A DNA stretch of 64,000 nucleotides. Origin: Actinocrispum wychmicini (lineage in GTDB: Bacteria; Actinomycetota; Actinomycetes; Mycobacteriales; Pseudonocardiaceae). Positions within the stretch are counted from its first letter, which is position 1. Each line of letters opens with the position of its first letter. This document shows, piece after piece, positions 59,343-64,000 of this stretch. Location of the stretch: contig NZ_SLWS01000002.1 in NCBI RefSeq assembly GCF_004345645.1, positions 868,001-932,000 on the forward strand, in the 5' to 3' direction. Position numbers and translations under genes: made by a program. The notes beneath the pieces are model-generated. The model did no database searches, had not been told where the DNA came from, and saw only the letters and a program-made list of their open reading frames with translations.

Positions 59343-60659
59343 CTATTCCGACCGGACGCCGGACACGGCGTACTCCGGTTGCCCGGCGGGCTTTCGCGAA
59401 GCCCGCCGGTCGACGATCGACCGCAGGATCTCCCCCACCCGCACAGCGGTGTTGGACAGCAGCGAGGACGTGATGCCGTGGGTGTGCTCGGTTCCGCCCT
59501 GCAGGTAGATTCCGCCGGCCAGGTCCGGCTCTGTCCACACGCGATAGTCGCGGTCCACGCGCAGCCTGCCCTGCTCGTCCCGCAGGCAGTGCCGGGCGAC
59601 ATCGCCCAACTCGCCGGTCGGGTCGGCCGGCAGGTACCCGGTGGCGTAGACCACCACATCGGCGTCCAGCGAGGTCTCCACGCCCGTGGTGAGCGTCCGG
59701 ACGGTGACCTGAACCCCTGCCGAGGTACGCACGACCTTGACCGGCTTCGCCACGTTGAACAGCCGAAGTCGCCGCGTGCCAAGGACTTTCTCGCGGTACT
59801 CGCGGCGGTACAGCTCGTCGATCAGGTCGATGTCGACCACCGAGTAGTTGGTGTTCGCGTGGTAGCCCATCAGCCGGCGCTTGACGTCCTCCGGCGCCCG
59901 GTAGAACTCGTCGACCGCGGTGGGGTCGAAGATGCGGTTGGCGAACGAGCTGTCGTCGGACGGGCTGTAGCCGTATCTGGTGAAGACGCCGCACACTTCG
60001 GCTTGCGGGAAGCGCTCATGGAGGAACGCGGTGACCTCCGCGCCGCTCTGCCCGGCGCCGACCACGACGAACCGCTTGGGGTCCTTGACCGTGTCGATCC
60101 TGGTCAGCAGCTCGCTGTTGTGCCACACGCACTCGTCGGCGCGGATACCGTCGGGCAGGCTCGGCCGCAGACCCGTGCCCAACACGATGTTCCTGGCCCG
60201 GAAGACGGTTCCGGTGGCGTCCTGGACGTCGAAGAACTCGCCGGCGGCCCGGACGCTCACCACGTCACTGCCGTACGCGACCAGGTCGTCGACCTGGGCG
60301 GCGGCCCATTCGAAGTAGTCGTGGAACTCGATCCGCAGCGGGAACAGGTTCTTGTGGTTGATGAAGTCCAGCAGCCGGCCCTGCTCCCGCAGGTAGCACA
60401 GGAAGCTGAAGCGGCTGGTCGGGTCGCGCATGGTGACCAGGTCCTTGAGGAAGGACACCTGCATGGTCGCGTCGTCGATCAGCATCCCCCGGTGCCAGCC
60501 GAACCGCGGTTGCCGCTCCAGGAACTGCGCGGTCACCGCGTTCTCCGGTGCGACCTGGGCGTTGTGCTCGGTCAGCGCGATCGCCAGCGCCAGGTTGGAC
60601 GGCCCGAACCCCACTCCGACGACGTCATAGCTGGGAACCTCATCGTCCGACTCAGACAT
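59343..60659 (-). CDS. L-ornithine N5-monooxygenase
   Basis: This 438-residue FAD- and NADPH-dependent hydroxylase of the SidA/PvdA/CchB family makes N5-hydroxyornithine for the NRPS. Motifs are the FAD site [20 protein letters not shown], the substrate/FAD region [20 protein letters not shown], the NADPH site [17 protein letters not shown] and the C-terminal VVYATGYLP. The ATG at 60657-60659 is preceded by GGGACAGG; an upstream in-frame start at 60701 would overlap the iron box. It is the first gene of the right-hand operon (hydroxylase, lipoprotein, NRPS, MbtH). Confidence 0.95.
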   Translation of the reverse strand: MSESDDEVPSYDVVGVGFGPSNLALAIALTEHNAQVAPENAVTAQFLERQPRFGWHRGMLIDDATMQVSFLKDLVTMRDPTSRFSFLCYLREQGRLLDFINHKNLFPLRIEFHDYFEWAAAQVDDLVAYGSDVVSVRAAGEFFDVQDATGTVFRARNIVLGTGLRPSLPDGIRADECVWHNSELLTRIDTVKDPKRFVVVGAGQSGAEVTAFLHERFPQAEVCGVFTRYGYSPSDDSSFANRIFDPTAVDEFYRAPEDVKRRLMGYHANTNYSVVDIDLIDELYRREYREKVLGTRRLRLFNVAKPVKVVRTSAGVQVTVRTLTTGVETSLDADVVVYATGYLPADPTGELGDVARHCLRDEQGRLRVDRDYRVWTEPDLAGGIYLQGGTEHTHGITSSLLSNTAVRVGEILRSIVDRRASRKPAGQPEYAVSGVRSE

Positions 60660-60701
60660 ACCTGTCCCATCGCTCGTCCGACCCTGCCTGACAAAGGTCA
60701 C

Positions 60702-60730
60702 CCTAACCTAAGTTAGGTGAGCCTCAACTA
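60702..60730. promoter_or_regulatory. Overlapping IdeR/DmdR-type iron boxes, right siderophore promoter
   Basis: CCTAAC-CTAA-GTTAGG (60702-60717) is a palindrome, and TTAGGTGAGCCTCAACTA (60713-60730) overlaps it and matches the IdeR consensus at 15 of 19 positions. Both lie between the divergent hydroxylase and formyltransferase genes. Confidence 0.85.
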
Positions 60731-60778
60731 CTACATTCGAGGGTGACTTTGATCGCCTTGCATCGAGGAGGAGCACCC

Positions 60779-61711
60779 ATGCGGGTCGCGTTGTTCGGGT
60801 ACCAGACCTGGGGTCATCGGACGCTTAAGGCGCTGCTCTCGTCGCCGCACGAGGTGGTCCTCGTAGTCACCCATCCGCGAAGCGACCACGCGTACGAGAA
60901 GATCTGGTCCGACTCGGTGGCCGAGCTGGCCGAGTCGCACGGGGTCCCGGTGCTGCTGCGCAGCCGGCCGGAGGACCTGGTGGTGCCGCTGAAGGAGGCG
61001 GACCCGGACATCATCGTGGCCAACAACTGGCGGACCTGGCTGCCGCCCGACGTGTTCTCGTCGCCCCGGCACGGAACCCTGAACGTGCACGACTCGCTGC
61101 TGCCGGCCTACGCGGGCTTCTCCCCGCTGATCTGGGCCCTGATCAACGGCGAGACCGAGGTCGGGGTGACCGCCCACATGATGGACGCCTCGCTGGACGG
61201 CGGCGACATCGTGCTGCAGCGGTCCGTGCCGGTCGGCCCGCACGACACCGCGACGGACCTGTTCCACCGGACGGTCGACCTGATCGGGCCGATCACCGTG
61301 GACGCGCTCGGACTGATCGAGAGCGGCCGGGCCCGGCTCGTGCCCCAGGACCGGTCCAGGGCCAGCTTCTTCCACAAGCGGTCCATTGAGGACAGTCGGA
61401 TCGACTGGCGGTGGCCGGCCGAGGACATCGAGCGCCTGATCCGCGCCCAGTCGGACCCGTACCCGAACGCCTTCACCTTCCGTGGCGAGGAAAAGATCCG
61501 AGTGGTCAAGGCCTCGGTGTCGGACGGGCGCTACGGCGGGACACCGGGCCGGATCTTCATCCGCGAAGGCGACGGAGTGGTGATCGTCGCCGGCGCGGAC
61601 GCCCGAACCGGCCGGAACCACGGCCTGGTGGTCGAGCGAATCCGTCTGGACGACAACACCGAACTCCTGGCGACGGAGTACTTCCGCCCCTTGGGCGGGT
61701 ACTTGGCCTAG
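60779..61711 (+). CDS. N5-hydroxyornithine formyltransferase (methionyl-tRNA formyltransferase family)
   Basis: This 310-residue enzyme is related to CchA of the coelichelin pathway and should transfer a formyl group from N10-formyl-THF to N5-hydroxyornithine, creating a hydroxamate. It contains the formyltransferase core (IIVANNWRTWLP; NVHDSLLPAYAGFSPLIWAL, with the Asn/His/Asp set) and the C-terminal Fmt-like domain (YPNAFTFRGEEKIRVV). The ATG at 60779 has a strong GAGGAGGAG. Its TAG stop shares the tetranucleotide CTAG with the stop of the convergent GGDEF/EAL gene. Confidence 0.93.
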   Translation: MRVALFGYQTWGHRTLKALLSSPHEVVLVVTHPRSDHAYEKIWSDSVAELAESHGVPVLLRSRPEDLVVPLKEADPDIIVANNWRTWLPPDVFSSPRHGTLNVHDSLLPAYAGFSPLIWALINGETEVGVTAHMMDASLDGGDIVLQRSVPVGPHDTATDLFHRTVDLIGPITVDALGLIESGRARLVPQDRSRASFFHKRSIEDSRIDWRWPAEDIERLIRAQSDPYPNAFTFRGEEKIRVVKASVSDGRYGGTPGRIFIREGDGVVIVAGADARTGRNHGLVVERIRLDDNTELLATEYFRPLGGYLA

Positions 61712-63801
61712 TCCTCGAAGAGAGAACCTTGGGCCAGATCCGCGCCGGCGGCTCGCCACCAGTCCGACTGGGCCTGGGTGGTGACGCCGTCCACGATCAT
61801 CTCCACCCCGGAGAGGTGGACCAGGCTGGGCAGTTCGAGCAGCGCGTGGGTGACCGGTGAGCCTGGCACGGGCTCCCGGTCGACCAGCCAGCGGGCGATC
61901 CGGACCGCGCGCAACGGCAGGTCCTCCACGCACACCAGGTCGCCGGCCACCGCACCGAAGTTCCGGGCCACCGCTTGGACTCCGTTCTCCGCCAACGTAC
62001 GGAGGTTGTCCATCGCCTCGCCGTTCGCGGCCAGCAGGGCGTCCACCGGCATGCCGAGCCAGAGCCGCTGCGGCGACACCGCGGTCTCCTTCAGCACCCG
62101 GCCGACTTCGCCGACCAGGTCCGCGTCCGAGGACTGGCTGGCCGTCAGGTTCACGCTCAACGGCAGGTCACGTCCCCAGCGGAGATGTTCGCAGGCGGTC
62201 CGCAGCAGCCACGGGCCCAGCGCGAGGATCAGGCCGGTCTCGTCGGCCAACTCCAGGCACTGGTCGCCGCACACCACGCCGTGCTCCGGGTGATCCCAGC
62301 GCAACACCGCTTCGGTGCCGACGATCGCCCTGTCCGACAGGCGGACGATGGGCCGGTACACCACGGCCAACTCGCCGCTCTCCCACGCTCCCGGCATCTC
62401 CGCGGCGAGGCTAAACGCCTTGCGGTCCTTGGCGTGCTGGTCGGGGTGGAACAACTCCCACTGGCGGCGGCCGTTGCCTTTCGCCCGCCGTAACGTCATG
62501 TCCGAGGCACGAAGCAGGTCCGCCGCGTCCATTCCTCGCGGCGGGCGGTGCACCACGCCGATCGACGCCGTCGCGGCCACGCCGTGGCCCTGGATGTAGA
62601 CGGGCTCGGAGAGTTCCTCGTTGATCCTGGTGATCATGGCCAGCACGTCCGGTGTGGCCGCGGTGTTCTCGACCAGGACGAGGAACTCGTCGCCGTCGAA
62701 CTTGGCCACCATCGCCTTCTCGGCCGACACCAGCGTCTTCAGCCGTTCGGACACCGACTGCAGCAGGCGGTCGCCGACCTCCCGGCCGAGGCCGCCGGTG
62801 ATCAGCGAGAACGCGTCCAGGTCCAGGTGGAACAGGGTGATCCCGGTGACCGGGTCGGCCCGGCGCAGCACGCCTTCCAGGTGTGTGGTGAAGAACTGGC
62901 GGTTCGGCAGGCCGGTGAGCACGTCGTGCAGGGCCTGGCGGCTCAGTTCGTTCTGCAGAAGAGTGAGCTCGGTGCTGTCCTCGACGACCGTCACGAAGTG
63001 GTCGGGGTCGTCCGTGCCGTCGTGCAGGATCGTGGCGGTCAGCGTGACTCGGGAGATCTCGCCGTCGCCGCGGACAAGTCGCAAACTGCGTCGGATCCGC
63101 AGGTGGTCGCCGTCGCGCAGGGCCTGGTACGACTCCTTCAGGTAGGTCTCCTCGGCCGGGTGCACCAGGTCGAAGACGGTGAGCGCGGCCAGTTCCTCTG
63201 GCGGGTAGTCCACGATCTCACTGAAGGCGCCGTTGGTTCGGACGAAACCGCCGTCCGGGTTGAGGATCACGATCCCGCTGGACGAACAGGAGGCCACCTC
63301 GTCGAACGTGGCCTCGCTGATCCGCTGGTGTCCATGGGTGTTCTCGACCGCCGTCAGCAGCGCGTCGCGGAGTTCTTCCTGCTGGTCGAAAGTGGTGGAC
63401 CGCAACAACTCCGCGGCCCGTGCCGCGATCGCGCCGACCAGTTCGACGACCTTCTCGGCCAGCCGCGGCACGCCGCTCAGCTCGGTCACCGACAGCAGGG
63501 ACTTGCCCAGAACGTCTACTGTGTACCGAATGCTCTCCGCGCCCGAACAGTTCAGCTTGGCCAGTCGCTCGGTGATCCTCGCGGCCACCCCGTCGGCGTC
63601 CGTCGGGTCGCGACGCAACGCCGCGACCACTTGATCAAGTAGGTCCAGCAACTGGCGCTCCAGCTCGTCCTGCGACAACGGCACGTAGTTCGTCGCCGAG
63701 ATCAGGCTCGCCCACTTCCGGGCGAGCTTGTGTCGCTCTCGAACACCGCGACGGTGGGAGGCATCCGGGAGCGGGGAGGTCGGCTCTTGCCGAGGCACCA
63801 A
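61708..63801 (-). CDS. PAS-GGDEF-EAL protein with degenerate EAL domain
   Basis: This 697-residue signalling protein has an N-terminal ~150-residue helical region typical of actinomycete c-di-GMP proteins (ARKWASLISATNYVPLS). A PAS/PAC sensor follows (~170-290: SGIVILNPDGGFVRTN; RVTLTATILHDG), then a GGDEF domain (~310-460) with FDGDEF, and an EAL domain (~475-690). In the EAL domain the motif reads TEAVLRW, the NLSAxQ Asn is kept (VNLTASQ), but the LEITE, DDFGTG and LKID positions read WLGMPVDA, ARNFGAVAG and VRIARW. It is therefore probably not a phosphodiesterase. A GTG start is used. Activity of the GGDEF domain is possible. Confidence 0.88.
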   Translation of the reverse strand: MVPRQEPTSPLPDASHRRGVRERHKLARKWASLISATNYVPLSQDELERQLLDLLDQVVAALRRDPTDADGVAARITERLAKLNCSGAESIRYTVDVLGKSLLSVTELSGVPRLAEKVVELVGAIAARAAELLRSTTFDQQEELRDALLTAVENTHGHQRISEATFDEVASCSSSGIVILNPDGGFVRTNGAFSEIVDYPPEELAALTVFDLVHPAEETYLKESYQALRDGDHLRIRRSLRLVRGDGEISRVTLTATILHDGTDDPDHFVTVVEDSTELTLLQNELSRQALHDVLTGLPNRQFFTTHLEGVLRRADPVTGITLFHLDLDAFSLITGGLGREVGDRLLQSVSERLKTLVSAEKAMVAKFDGDEFLVLVENTAATPDVLAMITRINEELSEPVYIQGHGVAATASIGVVHRPPRGMDAADLLRASDMTLRRAKGNGRRQWELFHPDQHAKDRKAFSLAAEMPGAWESGELAVVYRPIVRLSDRAIVGTEAVLRWDHPEHGVVCGDQCLELADETGLILALGPWLLRTACEHLRWGRDLPLSVNLTASQSSDADLVGEVGRVLKETAVSPQRLWLGMPVDALLAANGEAMDNLRTLAENGVQAVARNFGAVAGDLVCVEDLPLRAVRIARWLVDREPVPGSPVTHALLELPSLVHLSGVEMIVDGVTTQAQSDWWRAAGADLAQGSLFED

Positions 63802-63837
63802 AAAAGCCTACCGAGGGTCGTCCCAGACCTACCACTA

Positions 63838-63859
63838 TTTGGTTAAGCGTTCAACCTAA
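63838..63859. promoter_or_regulatory. Imperfect palindrome upstream of the GGDEF/EAL gene
   Basis: TTTGGTTAAGCGTTCAACCTAA is symmetric at 16 of 22 positions, 37 bp upstream of the GTG start. Its half sites recall an iron box, but the spacing is 3 bp too long. An operator of unknown identity is possible. Confidence 0.35.
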
Positions 63860-63922
63860 TGGTCCAATCGGGGGACCCGTCGCGTCACCCCGCGCGACTG
63901 TTCACTGCTTCACCGTGAACGA

Positions 63923-63955
63923 CGGTCCCCCTCATGCGTCGCACGAGGGGGACCG
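63923..63955 (-). terminator. Hairpin downstream of the gene entering at the right edge
   Basis: CGGTCCCCCTC (63923-63933) and GAGGGGGACCG (63945-63955) make a perfect 11-bp stem with an 11-nt loop, 7 nt past the stop of the minus-strand gene at the window edge. Confidence 0.85.
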
Positions 63956-63961
63956 AATGTT

Positions 63962-64000
63962 TCACGCGTTGGCCATCTCCAGCTCGGCCGCGGCCCGGTT
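63962..64000 (-). CDS. C-terminal tail of an unidentified protein
   Basis: The minus strand reads an open frame from the window edge ending NRAAAELEMANA and a TGA at 63962-63964, directly followed by a strong terminator hairpin. Only 12 codons are visible, so no function can be given. Confidence 0.5.
   Translation of the reverse strand, partial: NRAAAELEMANA

Overview
The window is GC-rich DNA of a filamentous actinomycete, most likely of the Pseudonocardiales (Amycolatopsis/Kibdelosporangium/Lentzea type). The signs are codon use, frequent GTG starts, tightly overlapping ATGA/GTGA/TGATG gene junctions, an Lsr2 gene, IdeR/DmdR-type iron boxes and a very large siderophore NRPS. The genus is an inference. 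No rRNA, tRNA or CRISPR array was seen.

Layout. (1) 1-7.1 kb: phenylacetate catabolism. paaZ runs into a truncated paaA at the left edge; paaG, a thiolase, paaI and a TetR regulator follow. Matching imperfect palindromes lie in both divergent promoters (2.8 and 6.05 kb). Two uncharacterised genes sit between them. (2) 7.1-9.05 kb: Lsr2 and an exported GH28 glycosidase. (3) 9.1-14.4 kb: a tightly coupled hydroxyproline operon (XRE-cupin regulator, three-subunit D-hydroxyproline dehydrogenase, DapA-family deaminase, 4-hydroxyproline epimerase). (4) 14.5-20.6 kb: a methionyl-tRNA synthetase with an altered KMSKS loop, an exported Ntn-hydrolase acylase, and a divergent TetR/flavin-monooxygenase pair with two palindromes between them. 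(5) 20.6-24 kb: an accessory strip with a nucleotidyltransferase, the tail of a tyrosine recombinase cut off by a decayed IS5-family transposase, an orphan gene and a DUF429-like fragment. (6) 24-32.9 kb: HxlR/SDR pair, alpha/beta hydrolase, GntR-led GMC oxidoreductase operon, dienelactone hydrolase, beta-helix lipoprotein and an aromatic-acid type MFS transporter.

(7) 32.8-61.7 kb: a hydroxamate siderophore locus. On the left are two FecCD permeases, a heterodimeric ABC exporter, a binding lipoprotein and an SDR. On the right one minus-strand operon encodes ornithine N5-hydroxylase, a second binding lipoprotein, a 5788-residue five-module NRPS and an MbtH protein, with an N5-formyltransferase divergent from it. 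Iron boxes lie in both divergent promoters. NRPS order is A-T-E / C-A-T-E / C-A-nMT-T / C-A-T / C-A-T with no thioesterase. Specificity codes read from the sequence give Ser for modules 2 and 4 and N5-hydroxyornithine for module 3. The predicted product is a pentapeptide: D-formyl-hydroxyOrn, D-Ser, N-methyl-hydroxyOrn, Ser and a terminal hydroxyOrn-like residue that could cyclise off the enzyme. This resembles scabichelin/turgichelin as I recall them. No FecE-type ATPase is present in the window. (8) 61.7-64 kb: a degenerate GGDEF/EAL protein and the 3' tail of another gene.

The two most unusual signals are non-genic. One is a pair of inverted, structured palindromic elements at 40.0-40.7 kb whose inner stems differ by compensatory pairs. 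The other is a set of six TGACASTGTCA palindromes, mostly spaced 21-22 bp, inside the NRPS coding sequence at 56.15-56.38 kb and read in two different codon phases.
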